From: an uncultured Actinomycetes bacterium
GTDB lineage: Bacteria > Actinomycetota > Thermoleophilia > Solirubrobacterales > Solirubrobacteraceae
DNA: 25,554 nucleotides
Reading direction: 5' to 3'
Assembly: GCA_937888775.1 (NCBI GenBank)
Contig: CALAQT010000335.1
Coordinates: 1-25,554, forward strand
This document shows positions 1 to 7,612 of the stretch, piece by piece. The position numbers and the translations under genes are program-made. Below the pieces are notes generated by a model. That model was not told the DNA's origin. It did no database searches and saw nothing but the letters and a program-made list of their open reading frames with translations. The stretch's first letter is position 1. Every line of letters starts with the position of its first letter.

Positions 1-27
1 CCGGGCTCCCGACCACCGCTGCCCCAC

Positions 28-249
28 TTGACAACAACGCCCATATCAGGACGGCGCCTCGTACAGCCACCTGCCAGGTCGGGCAACGCGAGCCCCGCCG
101 GCCACGGCAGGCCACTGTTGTCGGTCAAGACGTGCCGGGTCAACGAGGCCGTGCGCTCAGGGCGGGTGCCCTGTATCCGCGTCGGACGCCATATCCGCTT
201 CACGCGCGAGATGCTCGAAGACTGGCTGGCTCAGCAACCACACGAATGA
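28..249 (+). CDS. Excisionase/HTH_17-like small DNA-binding protein, helix region shortened
   Basis: This 73-codon ORF from a TTG start ends with a segment typical of excise-family (HTH_17/MerR-like) proteins: a basic strand and wing reading VRSGRVPCIRVGRHIRF, followed by a TREMLEDWL helix. Such proteins act as recombination directionality factors or regulators in integrative elements. The family usually has about 10 more residues between the initial LLSVK-type strand and the VRSGR segment, covering the first helix and turn. Here LLSVK is followed almost directly by NEAVRSG, so the helix-turn-helix looks internally deleted. The N-terminal 30 residues are low-complexity and may not be translated. 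A tyrosine integrase would normally follow, but none is present downstream; instead there is a tandem repeat at 400-421. I think this is a decayed excisionase from an earlier element. The C-terminal match is clear, but function is doubtful. Confidence 0.5.
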   Translation: MTTTPISGRRLVQPPARSGNASPAGHGRPLLSVKTCRVNEAVRSGRVPCIRVGRHIRFTREMLEDWLAQQPHE

Positions 250-568
250 GAAGCCGTCGACCGCTGACCTCCGCCTTGTCGAGGCAGAACAGGCCGGGAA
301 TGGCTGGTTAGTGGCGGGCACAAAAAGACAGGAAATGCCTGCAAATCGAACACCGTTAGCTTCCTGTGCCTACCCCGGCATTCCGACGGTTGCCCAGCGA
401 GGTGTGCGCCAGGTGTGCGCCAAGACAGGACTCGCCGTTGTCCGCGGTCCCTGTCTCCGCGATGGGCGGCGTCGCGGGGGACCGGTCCGCCGCGGCGGCG
501 CGGTCTTGCTGAGGCAACGCGGCTCAGCGGCGCAGAAGCCGCGCTACCACCCAGGTAGTCACCGCGCG
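250..568. other. Gene-free stretch with a tandem repeat
   Basis: I see no convincing coding sequence here. Longer frames such as the plus-strand one starting at 311 have no family resemblance and run into the antisense of the phosphoesterase. The stretch holds the perfect 11-bp tandem repeat at 400-421. It also has a short inverted repeat, acaggaa near 328 with ttcctgt near 361. It may be what remains of an integrase/attachment region after the excisionase-like ORF. Confidence 0.5.
400..421. repeat. Tandem direct repeat, 2 x aggtgtgcgcc
   Basis: Two perfect, adjacent copies of aggtgtgcgcc occupy 400-410 and 411-421 (period 11 bp). The geometry matches the tandem repeats next to the three tRNA fragments at 18.7-22.8 kb. 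It is also what arm-type binding sites of tyrosine integrases typically look like. The sequence itself differs from the other three pairs. The role as an arm site is inference; no tRNA fragment was found next to it. Confidence 0.55.
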
Positions 569-1897
569 TCAGGACTGCCAGCGGAGTCTGGCGGCGTTCA
601 CGGGGCCGGAGGGTCCCGTTTCCGAGGGCGCGTCGAGTGGCTCGGGTTTCAGCAGCGGCGTCCGATTGAGGTCGAGGAAGTCCATCACGGTGGCGGCGTT
701 GGCGTCACGATCGGTCAGTGCCGGCAGGTTCCACTTGGCCTCGATGGTCGCTAGTACGGAGGTGTGGTCGTGCTCTACGCTCGTGACCCCGCCCGGAATC
801 GAATACGGAGAGACGACGACCGCCGGCACGCGTGGCCCGTACCGGCCGTAATCGCCGGTTTCCCCGGGTTCAAGCTTCGGCGGGATGGTGTCGGGCCGGG
901 GTGCCGGGGGCGGTGAGGCGTGGTCGAAGTAGCCGCCGTGCTCGTCGTAGGTGTAGACGAGCAGGGTCCGTTCCCACGCGGGCGATTTGATGACGGCTTC
1001 GATGACTTCGTGGGCCCACCGCTCGCCGTAGAAGATGTCGTCCGGGTCCTCCTCGGTCTCGCCACGTGGCAGCCCTTCCACGTCGACACCCAAGAGCTTC
1101 AGGGCGTCTTGTACCAGGGACGGCAGGGAGGCGACGATCGAGCGCAGCTTGCCGAGCGCCGGATCGACGAAGCTGACTGCGGGGAGGCTGCCCGCTTCGC
1201 AGTCGTGGAAGAACTTGCTGATGCCGTGATGGTGGTCGAGGTGCCTGAAGAAGCTCCACGGGAAGACGAGTGTCGCTGGTAGTTCGGTGGAGTAGTTCGC
1301 CCAGCTGATGTGCCGGCTGGATAGGTGGTCGAAGATCGTGCCGTTTGGAGGCGGCCCGTCGAGCATCTTCGTGGGGTCGGTGACTGTCAGGCCGTTTGCG
1401 GTCCCTGCGAGCAGAAAGCGCCGGTTGGGGTATGTCGGCCCTGGCACCGAGGAGTACCACTGGTCGCCGATCGTGAATCTGCTAGCGAGCGAGTACGCGA
1501 ACGGCAGCACCGCTGCGGTGTAGTAGCCCATTGGCTCGTTCTTGTCTCCAGCGGTCTTGACGAAGCCGTCCATCGCGTCGCCGTCCATCTGTTCGCGGGT
1601 GGCTTTCCAGCTCTGCGTGATCGCTGTCTTCTGTTCGGTGTTCTCGAGCGCGAACGAAGGCACCGCGGTGCCGCTGCTCGTCGAGTTGGAGTTCGTCGGG
1701 CTTCCAGCGCCATCGAAGCTCAGGGCGCTGACGTCGGTGCGGGTGCGACCCAGGTCGCCTAACAGGTTGTCGAAGGAGTGGTTCTCCATCATGACCACGA
1801 CGATGTGGTCAAACGGCATCTGTTCGTTGGGTGTGCCAACGGGCTTCCCGGGGAACGGCAGGCTGCCTGCCTGGCGTGTATTGGGCGGGGTTGCCAC
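569..1897 (-). CDS. Phosphoesterase family protein (phospholipase C / acid phosphatase type)
   Basis: This is a member of the PF04185 phosphoesterase family (alkaline phosphatase superfamily). These enzymes hydrolyse phosphodiester or phosphomonoester bonds of phospholipids or similar substrates, usually with bound metal. Numbered from the GTG at 1897 (442 aa), the signature VVVMMENHSFDN lies at about residues 33-44. The substrate-phase motif SVPGPTYPNRRFLLAGT follows at about 150. The metal-site motifs YDEHGGYFDH (about 317-326) and EHDHTS (about 375-380) are intact, so the enzyme looks complete. The start is uncertain: an ATG at 2002 has a GGAG six bases upstream but adds a low-complexity N-terminus, and an ATG at 1819 would cut off the LPFPGKPVGTP segment that I recall as common in relatives. 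I see no clear signal peptide with the 1897 start, which is unusual because many relatives are exported. The downstream side faces the gene-free 250-568 stretch. The substrate is not predictable. Confidence 0.88.
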   Translation of the reverse strand: MATPPNTRQAGSLPFPGKPVGTPNEQMPFDHIVVVMMENHSFDNLLGDLGRTRTDVSALSFDGAGSPTNSNSTSSGTAVPSFALENTEQKTAITQSWKATREQMDGDAMDGFVKTAGDKNEPMGYYTAAVLPFAYSLASRFTIGDQWYSSVPGPTYPNRRFLLAGTANGLTVTDPTKMLDGPPPNGTIFDHLSSRHISWANYSTELPATLVFPWSFFRHLDHHHGISKFFHDCEAGSLPAVSFVDPALGKLRSIVASLPSLVQDALKLLGVDVEGLPRGETEEDPDDIFYGERWAHEVIEAVIKSPAWERTLLVYTYDEHGGYFDHASPPPAPRPDTIPPKLEPGETGDYGRYGPRVPAVVVSPYSIPGGVTSVEHDHTSVLATIEAKWNLPALTDRDANAATVMDFLDLNRTPLLKPEPLDAPSETGPSGPVNAARLRWQS

Positions 1898-2000
1898 CGC
1901 GGCCTGCCTAGCTCGTCTGCCGTTGAGCGCGCATGGGCGCGATTCTACCGATGCCGCTCTATCGACTTCTGCTAGGCCTCCCTCTAGGGTGGCCTCAGCC

Positions 2001-2246
2001 ATGGGGGGCTCCGCGAGAGATCCCGCCAATAACGCGCTGAAGCTGCCATTGTTTGTTCTCGGTGTGGCTATCGGCGTCGTCATGGTCGTCGTCGGGGCGC
2101 TACGAGGTCGATTGCATGTCGTACTCGCGGGCATCATCGTCCTTGGCCTGTCCTGTGCAGCTATTATGGTCATCCGCCGCGGCAAGAATCCTTGGTGGAC
2201 AAGGGCTCCGCTGGACTATCTGCGGCGACTGCGGCGACACAAGTAG
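2001..2246 (+). CDS. Small two-TM membrane protein
   Basis: This 81-residue ORF (ATG at 2001; GTG at 1989 also possible) has two strongly hydrophobic segments. The first is LPLFVLGVAIGVVMVVVGAL at about residues 14-33; the second begins LHVVLAGIIVLGLSCAAIMVI at about residue 37. A basic, Trp-containing tail (RRGKNPWWTRAPLDYLRR) follows. The pattern looks like small integral membrane proteins common in actinobacteria, with both ends probably cytoplasmic. No function is known to me. Its ATG at 2001 overlaps, on the opposite strand, an alternative ATG of the phosphoesterase at 2002 (shared CATG), so both starts are unlikely to be used. The gene ends exactly where the minus-strand nuclease-domain remnant loses similarity. 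This suggests a recombination join just after its stop codon. Confidence 0.6.
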   Translation: MGGSARDPANNALKLPLFVLGVAIGVVMVVVGALRGRLHVVLAGIIVLGLSCAAIMVIRRGKNPWWTRAPLDYLRRLRRHK

Positions 2247-2714
2247 GCCCGCGCGCAGTAGCGCGTCCAGCTGCGCCCCGCCGGTGAGCCACAGCTTCAC
2301 GTGCTGACGCTCGACCTTGGGATGTGCGTCAAGCAGCGCATTGACATCCTCTCCGCCGAGTATGTTGTCCTCTGACGCGGCGAACGGCATGAGCGCCTCG
2401 AGCAGCTCGCGCTTGCGCGCGACTGTCAGCGACTGCGTGGTGACGAAACGGTACGCTCTTGGAGCTGGATCGAGCGCGGCAACCTTCTGCGCCTCATCTT
2501 TCGCCGCACGCAGCAGCACCCTGTAACTGCTGCGTAGATAGTGCTTGCACTGCACGATGTCGGGCTGGCTGCCCGGGGCTGGCAGATGCCGCAGGTCGAT
2601 GCCCAAGTCGCGGCCGCGTCCAAAAAGTTCGAAGCGCACGCCGCACTCCTCGCGGAGCAGGTCGGCGACCAACAGCTCGAAGTCGTGGTCGGAGAGGGCA
2701 GCGAACGACCGCAT
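2100..2714 (-). pseudogene. Truncated restriction-endonuclease-like (Mrr-type) N-terminal domain of a STAND/AVAST-like defence gene
   Basis: From ATG 2714 the protein begins MRSFAALSDHDFELLVADLL and has the Mrr-type nuclease fold signatures GIDL (D40) and QCK (Q55, K57). It continues through LGGEDVNALL and ends its family-like part at KLWLTGGAQLDALL near residue 156. I know this arrangement as the N-terminal nuclease domain of large STAND ATPase proteins, in which DNA cleavage is triggered when the ATPase/sensor part recognises a phage. Here no ATPase follows. From about 2244 downward the frame runs antisense through the small TM gene and reads as unrelated Pro/Ser/Asp residues until a stop at 2100. 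Only about a tenth of a normal gene is present, so I call it a broken defence gene. A stand-alone nuclease is possible but less likely. An alternative ATG lies at 2750. Confidence 0.7.
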
Positions 2715-3043
2715 AATGCGAGCAGTCTCGCGTATACAGCGGAACGGCATGCGCGTAAGCTCGACGGGCTCTTCGGCACTGGCGGAATACCTGAGACCGA
2801 CACCCTATGCAGACGCTCGCAGACGCACCTCCCTTCTATGTCAGCGAGAGTGCTGCCTTGCGCGAGATGCGAACGTCTCAGAAGCCGTCCGGCTCATTAC
2901 CGTTCTTGGTTGAGAGGAGCAGCCAGCCAACGTGCCCCGTTCGCTTCTGCAGCTCGTCCAGACCGGGCGTTTGCCCGCCGAGCGCTGTGGCGCTCGCAAT
3001 ACGCAAAAGCGGAAGCGGCATCGCTCAGACTTCGGTGTCGACG
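2715..3043. other. Intergenic stretch, no convincing gene
   Basis: No frame here shows family resemblance. The best candidate is a 47-codon minus-strand ORF at 2878-3021 (MPLPLLRIAS... ending GNEPDGF), without a clear ribosome binding site; I do not call it a gene. Positions 2854-2878 hold a 25-bp sequence that recurs with 22 matches at 3807-3831. Confidence 0.4.
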
Positions 3044-3577
3044 CTACCGCGGCGATGGTGTTGCAATGATGTCAGTCTCCGAGCCTCCGGATTCAAGACG
3101 GAATCTCGCGAAGGCCTGGGACGCGGTGGAAGGAGGGGTGCCCCAGACGGCTGCGGTTCTTCGAACATCCGGACCAGCGTCATTTGCGGATACGAGCCAG
3201 GCGTGCCACCTGAGGCGGGACACACGGGATTGAACCCACACCAGACAGTCAGACACGGCAGCGGGCGACTCCCCTCGGCTAATAGCGGTTCCGGCATCGC
3301 TCGGCCAGACATCCCAGCTTTCGCCCTGGTCAAGCAAGCTCATCGTGCCCCATCCCCAGCTGCCGTCGTCGAAAATGAGCCCAAAGCGTACATCGATCGC
3401 AGGACCTACGACAGTGCGGATTTGGACTGAGTAGCGATTCTCACCCGCGTGCTCATGGCTTCGTATCAGCTCGGGCCAAAGAAGTACCTGGGTGTCCGCG
3501 AGGTGCTGAATCCTCACGGCGACAAGGCCGATCAAAAGGGAGCCGACCCCAGTAAACGCTGCGATCGCGATCTCCAT
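3044..3577 (-). CDS. Membrane-anchored orphan protein (one N-terminal TM)
   Basis: This 177-aa protein starts at ATG 3577 with an unusually good ribosome binding site (GAGGAGG, six bases before the ATG), so the start is firm. Residues 4-20 (IAAFTGVGSLLIGLVAV) form a single N-terminal membrane segment. The remainder is a soluble domain rich in Trp and Ser, with segments such as GLIFDDGSWGWGTMSLLDQG and LRWHAWLVS that suggest a beta-rich fold. I recognise no family. A 6-bp inverted repeat (cgtggg/cccacg, 3598-3603 and 3610-3615) lies just upstream of the ribosome binding site and could be an operator or part of the leader. The gene stands alone between the broken nuclease gene and the mobilization operon. 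It fits the theme of membrane-anchored orphans in this island. Confidence 0.65.
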   Translation of the reverse strand: MEIAIAAFTGVGSLLIGLVAVRIQHLADTQVLLWPELIRSHEHAGENRYSVQIRTVVGPAIDVRFGLIFDDGSWGWGTMSLLDQGESWDVWPSDAGTAISRGESPAAVSDCLVWVQSRVSRLRWHAWLVSANDAGPDVRRTAAVWGTPPSTASQAFARFRLESGGSETDIIATPSPR

Positions 3578-4033
3578 GGCATGCCTCCTCTGCTAAGCGT
3601 GGGTTCCCACCCACGAGAAACTACCCGCCGACTCAGACGCAACGATCGACAGAGTAGGCACCTCCTAGGAGAATACGGTCAAGATTCGCCTAGTCCAGCG
3701 GTGATGCTCGGGTCTGGCTCTGCCGTCGCGCTACGAGCGATTGCAAATCGCGCCGCAATCCCCCAGCTGACAGACTCACGGCGTGGCACCGACCGCCGGA
3801 GGCGGGTGCTTTGCGCGAGATCCGAGCGTCTGCTGACCACTGCTCGCGATGCTCGCGTTGGACGAACAGCAGCGCTCTCGTCTGACCCGCGCGACGCTCC
3901 TGCTTTCTCCAAGCGCGCTAGCGGCCGCTCGGAGCGAGTCCGAACCTGCGCGGGACGAGCTGCGACATCCGGGGTTGCGGCGAGGGCGACGCTCCGTTCC
4001 GCCGAGAGCAGTCGTGAGCTCACGCGCGAGCGC
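3578..4033. other. Intergenic stretch of about 450 bp without a gene
   Basis: The frames here are Arg/Ser-rich and look like non-coding translations of GC-rich DNA. The stretch contains the leader and probable promoter of the 177-aa protein at its left end, and the 25-bp repeat copy at 3807-3831. It separates two minus-strand units, so the end of the mobilization operon (4034) should have its terminator here. I could not identify a hairpin with a T-tract. Confidence 0.4.
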
Positions 4034-4549
4034 TTACCCGGCCCACTCTGCGGGCGGCGCCCCGGGCTTCCATGCCTTGGTGACGCCGCCGCCCTCTTGG
4101 CGGAGGGTTTCGGAGTAGGCGGTGAGCTGGCTGTGGAAGTAGAGCTCTTCGCGGGGGTCTATGCCGGTGTCGTCGAGTTCTGAGCGCCAGACGGCGAGCG
4201 CGCACAGCATCTCGGTGTGGGTGTCGTCGGTCCACCACTGGTCGTTGAGGTGCGCGAGCGCTGTGGGGTAGCGGCCGTGCAGCGCGACAATCTCGGCCCA
4301 CATCTGTGCGCGCCAGCCGGTGTCTCCTCCCCACGGCTCGAGCCATCGCGCGCGCTCGCCGCTCTTGTCGGCGACGATCACGGGCGCCTGTTTGGGTCGG
4401 CGGATCTTGCCGTCGTTGGCGGCTTGGTCGACGCCGTGGCGGACGAGTTGCGCGGCGAGCGTCGAGGGCGGTTCGCCGACTGCTGCGGCGAGCTCTTGTA
4501 GCTGGGTGGCGGTGGGGTCGGCGAGCACTATCTGGACCTTGTGGCTCAT
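4034..4549 (-). CDS. Relaxase-coupled accessory protein with RHH-like N-terminus
   Basis: This 171-aa protein has an N-terminal 45 residues (MSHKVQIVLADPTATQLQEL, then VGEPPSTLAAQLVRHGVDQA) that look like a ribbon-helix-helix fold: a short strand followed by two helices. The rest is acidic and Trp-rich (RARWLEPWGG, LNDQWWTDDTHTEMLCALAVW), ending in APPAEWAG. Its ATG overlaps the stop of the relaxase by four bases (ATGA, 4546-4549), so the two are translationally coupled and probably made in a fixed ratio. Accessory RHH proteins of relaxases usually bind near oriT and help form the relaxosome, so that role is the natural inference. I do not recognise a named family for the C-terminal part, and a regulator of the relaxase operon is an alternative. 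Confidence 0.65.
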   Translation of the reverse strand: MSHKVQIVLADPTATQLQELAAAVGEPPSTLAAQLVRHGVDQAANDGKIRRPKQAPVIVADKSGERARWLEPWGGDTGWRAQMWAEIVALHGRYPTALAHLNDQWWTDDTHTEMLCALAVWRSELDDTGIDPREELYFHSQLTAYSETLRQEGGGVTKAWKPGAPPAEWAG

Positions 4550-7230
4550 CGTGTTCTCTCCGGGGCTGGTGGGGGTTTGGCGATGCTGTAAAGAGCGCGC
4601 GCGATCGTCGGCAAACGTGGGCGACCCCGGTCGATCGTGCGGGCGAAGCCCGGCCCGTAGTCGGGGTCGGGAAGCTCGGGGTACTCCAGGGAGGGTGTCT
4701 GGGAGTGGCTGCGGCTCATGTTCTGTGCGAGCCGTTTGATGCGGTCGCTGTCGTGCCCTTCGACGCCGAGGTCTTGCCGGGAGACGTACCAGTCGGTTGC
4801 CTGCCGGGCGCGGGATGCCTCGACGTAGGCGGGCTCCTTGCTGGTCTGCCAGCCGCCGGTGACGACCAGGGTGCGGGTGACGGTCGCGCCCTGCGCGCGG
4901 TGGATGTGCTGCGCGTAGCCGAGCCGCAGCCGGCCGAGGTCATCCCCGGTGAGTGTTCGCCATTGGCCGGTGACGTCGAACTCGACCAGCACCTCCCGGT
5001 CCTGGGTGATGTCGAGCACTTGGCCGCGGGCGCCGTTCTCGATGCGCTCCACGCCGGGCTGGTGGTGCTGGTCGATCATGGCGATACGGTCGCCGGCGCG
5101 AACGCCGTAGTGGACGCCGGGCACCTGCACTTCGAGCTCGCCGAGTTCGCCGCGCTGTGAGCGGTTGTGCTGTGCGCGGGCGTTCAGCCGGTGGATCTCC
5201 TTGTTGGAGGCATCGGAGATCAGCGCGACCTGCTCGATGGGGTGTGTCTCGGTGAGCTTCGCCCAGTTCTGGACGGCGTGCTCGACGGCCTCGTCGCGGC
5301 TGTCGGCCATGTGCAGGCGACCCTTGGAGTGGTAGTGCGCCATCGCCCTGTCGGATCTGCCGGCGCGCAGGTCCGCCCACGCCCGCTGTTCGGCCGGGTC
5401 GAGGGTGCGCCGGACGTTGGAGAGCTGTGCGGCCGGGGCGATCTGTGCGAGCCGGGCGAACATGCCGCCGGCACCGATCGAAGGCAGCTGGGCGGCGTCG
5501 CCGATCGCGACGAGCTTCCCGCCGGTGTCCGCGATGACCTCGGTGAGGCGGTCGAGGCGTTCGGTGTCGGCCATCCCGGCCTCGTCGAAGTAGACGGTCG
5601 TGTGGTTGTCGACGCTCAGCTGGCCGCGCTGCACCCGGGCCACGAGCGCGTCGAGCGTGAGCGTCTGCCCGGCCAGCGCCGGGGAGTCCTGGCCGAGGCG
5701 CTGTGCGGTGGAGCCCGAGACCGCGATCCCCAAGGTGCGGTGGCCCGTCATCTGCTCGGCTCTCGCCGCCGCGTCAATTACCACGCCCTTGCCGGTGCCG
5801 GCGGGGCCGACGAGGATCGCGCCGCGCTCGGGTCCGCTGATGACCTGTAGGGCGTAGGCCTGCTCGCCGCTGAGCCGGCCGCCGATCCGCTCGGCGACCT
5901 CATCGCCCGCGGCAGAGCGAGCATCCTCGCCGACGTCGCGGCCGGCTGGGACGGCGAGCTTGGAGAAGCGCCGCTCGATCGCCTGCTCGCGGGCGCGCAC
6001 CGTGAGCGTCGTCATCAGCCCGCCCTGCAGCGGCAGGATGCGACGTTCGGCGATCATCGTTTTGGACAGCGCGAGCGCGCGGCGTGGCGCGAGCTCACGG
6101 ACGGACTGCTCGAGCAGCACAGCGCGCAGCTCCCCGGGCTCGAACGTCGCAGCGCGCTCGGTCAGGCGTTCCTCGACGCGATCCTCAAGAGCACGCTCGG
6201 GCGCCGGTCCTGGGGTAGAGCCGAGCAGCCGTGCGGGCTTGTCTCCGGCGAAGTCAAAGCGCGCGGCGGTCTCGTTCCAAACCCCCTGCAGATCAGCGCG
6301 CGTCACTGGCACCTTCGCCTTGCGGTTCTCGAGCTTAAGCTGGCGCAGCTCGCCGCGCTCGGGCGCTCTTCCCCACTTTGCACGGAAGCGCTCGGCGGCC
6401 CCAGCTACCTCGCGGCTGCGAGCGGAGAAGGAGTCCAGCAGCCCGCGTGGCACGCCGGCGATCTCGAAGTAGCGCCCGTGTTTCCCGGTGCCCCGCTCGA
6501 TCGCATACCCGCGCTGCTGAAGCTGGTGCGCGAGCGCCGAGCGGTAGTAGGCGCCGATCTCCCGGGCGGAGCGGAAGACCGGCCTGGAGGCGACCGCGAC
6601 GATCTTCCCGTCCTTGCGGATCGCGTTCGTGATTACGACATGACTGTGTAGCTGCGGGTCCGGCGCGTCCCCTTCAAGGACCCCCCGCGAAGTGGTGTGG
6701 CGGTACTCGGCGGCCACCAGCTCTCGCGCGTGCTCCTCGACCTGCTGCGCCCCGTAGCGGCGGCGCACGGTCGGAACCGTCTCGGTGAGATGAGCCATCG
6801 CTTCGCTCACGGCCGCTGCGTGCGCGGCCTCCATCTCGCGGCGCTGGTTCGCGTCCCCGAGCGCCCACACGGCGGAGACGGACTTCGGCGCGCTGAACGT
6901 CAGGTCGATCCCGCCGCCACGGCCTCCGGTGGCGCCTGCCCGACGGAGCCACGCACCGCTGCGGGGGTGGCGTCCTTCCATCAGCGCGACGAAGTCCTGC
7001 CCCTCGACCGTGCTGCCCTCGACCCCCAGGCGCACCAGCGTGCCAGGGCTCGCGAGCCACCGTCCGGGGGCCTGGGTGGGCTCTCCATCGGGGCTCAGGT
7101 AGTAGTCGCCGCGCTCTGGCTCGACGGTCTTTGACTCGAGGTAGCGCGCGTACCCGCCGCCCTTGGCGGCACCGATGCTGGCTGCGGTCATCACATCCGC
7201 TACAGACCACGACCGCACCAAACCGGCCAT
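4546..7230 (-). CDS. MobF-family conjugative relaxase-helicase (TrwC/TraA type)
   Basis: This 894-aa protein nicks DNA at oriT, stays covalently bound to the 5' end and unwinds the strand during conjugative transfer. The N-terminal relaxase domain (about 1-330) has clustered tyrosines (Y27, Y30, Y43, Y44) as candidate nucleophiles and the three-histidine metal site H178, H195, H197 (within DPQLHSHVVITN). It also carries the DLTFSAPKSVS segment (109-119) typical of TrwC relaxases. The C-terminal RecD-like helicase has Walker A GPAGTGKG (475-482), Walker B VYFDEAGM (546-553), a motif with GDAAQLPSIG (577-586) and the final motif HRAQGATV/EASRAR (about 777-808). All key parts are intact. No coupling protein or type IV secretion genes are in the window, so the element may be mobilizable rather than self-transmissible. 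The 3' end overlaps the accessory gene, and a hairpin-rich oriT candidate lies just upstream. The start at 7230 is slightly uncertain; ATG at 7191 is another choice. Confidence 0.93.
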   Translation of the reverse strand: MAGLVRSWSVADVMTAASIGAAKGGGYARYLESKTVEPERGDYYLSPDGEPTQAPGRWLASPGTLVRLGVEGSTVEGQDFVALMEGRHPRSGAWLRRAGATGGRGGGIDLTFSAPKSVSAVWALGDANQRREMEAAHAAAVSEAMAHLTETVPTVRRRYGAQQVEEHARELVAAEYRHTTSRGVLEGDAPDPQLHSHVVITNAIRKDGKIVAVASRPVFRSAREIGAYYRSALAHQLQQRGYAIERGTGKHGRYFEIAGVPRGLLDSFSARSREVAGAAERFRAKWGRAPERGELRQLKLENRKAKVPVTRADLQGVWNETAARFDFAGDKPARLLGSTPGPAPERALEDRVEERLTERAATFEPGELRAVLLEQSVRELAPRRALALSKTMIAERRILPLQGGLMTTLTVRAREQAIERRFSKLAVPAGRDVGEDARSAAGDEVAERIGGRLSGEQAYALQVISGPERGAILVGPAGTGKGVVIDAAARAEQMTGHRTLGIAVSGSTAQRLGQDSPALAGQTLTLDALVARVQRGQLSVDNHTTVYFDEAGMADTERLDRLTEVIADTGGKLVAIGDAAQLPSIGAGGMFARLAQIAPAAQLSNVRRTLDPAEQRAWADLRAGRSDRAMAHYHSKGRLHMADSRDEAVEHAVQNWAKLTETHPIEQVALISDASNKEIHRLNARAQHNRSQRGELGELEVQVPGVHYGVRAGDRIAMIDQHHQPGVERIENGARGQVLDITQDREVLVEFDVTGQWRTLTGDDLGRLRLGYAQHIHRAQGATVTRTLVVTGGWQTSKEPAYVEASRARQATDWYVSRQDLGVEGHDSDRIKRLAQNMSRSHSQTPSLEYPELPDPDYGPGFARTIDRGRPRLPTIARALYSIAKPPPAPERTR

Positions 7231-7470
7231 GTAATTTGCACAGCGCTGACACAGCGCCCGCTCAGGTGAGCATCTAGTCTGTCCTTCCTGCCAGCCTGTT
7301 GGAGACCGCGAGCTTGCTCCGGGACCCGGAGCTGGTTTTCGGTCGCAGCGGCCGGCTCGCCGGACGCCAGCTGGCAGGAAGGTGCTGTTGCAGTTGCCGT
7401 CCGGCTTGCCGGGTTGGGTCCTGGGCTGGTAGCGGACTGACTCTTAGTCTGTCTGTCGGCCATCCGTGGC
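7231..7470. other. Candidate origin of transfer (oriT), nested inverted repeats
   Basis: The gene-free stretch directly upstream of the relaxase is unusually structured. A perfect 13-bp inverted repeat (ccttcctgccagc, 7283-7295, with gctggcaggaagg, 7370-7382) encloses a perfect 7-bp hairpin (gctccgg-gac-ccggagc, 7316-7332). It also interlocks with a 14-bp inverted repeat with two mismatches (7352-7365 and 7399-7412). The motif tagtctgtc occurs at 7275-7283 and again at 7445-7453. MobF elements commonly keep oriT, with hairpins next to the nick site, beside the relaxase gene, so this is the best oriT candidate. The relaxase promoter must also lie here. I cannot place the nick site. Confidence 0.55.
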
Positions 7471-7504
7471 CTGACCGACGCTCGTTGTGTCGTCCGCTAC
7501 CACC

Positions 7505-7612
7505 CAGGACCTGCGGCGTGACCTAATAGGAGCGTGGCAATCGCCCCGAGGAAAGGCCTGTCCGCCGAGGGTCCAGTCAACGAGAAAACCATCGATTGAA
7601 GGGACGGGCTGG
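7505..7612 (+). ncRNA. Putative IS110 bridge RNA / structured leader
   Basis: IS110-type recombinases are guided by a structured RNA from the non-coding end next to the recombinase gene. In the IS110 subgroup it is upstream of the gene, in IS1111 relatives downstream. Here the non-coding DNA just before the ATG at 7613 can form a 9-bp stem (7555-7563 with 7602-7610, two G-U pairs). It encloses a 38-nt loop that contains gagaaaaccatcgattgaag. This fits a guide-RNA stem-loop, but I cannot assign target- and donor-binding loops. The assignment is by analogy plus this one stem. Confidence 0.35.

Noticed and set aside
311..754. Plus-strand 147-codon frame
   Set aside because: Low-complexity Arg/Gly content, no family pattern, and its second half is antisense to the phosphoesterase coding region.
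2878..3021. 47-codon minus-strand ORF
   Set aside because: Reads fairly naturally but has no ribosome binding site, no family resemblance and is too short to support.
3214..3260. T-loop-like gggttcaatcccg on the minus strand
   Set aside because: The T-stem does not pair and the sequence is explained by the coding frame of the 177-aa membrane protein.
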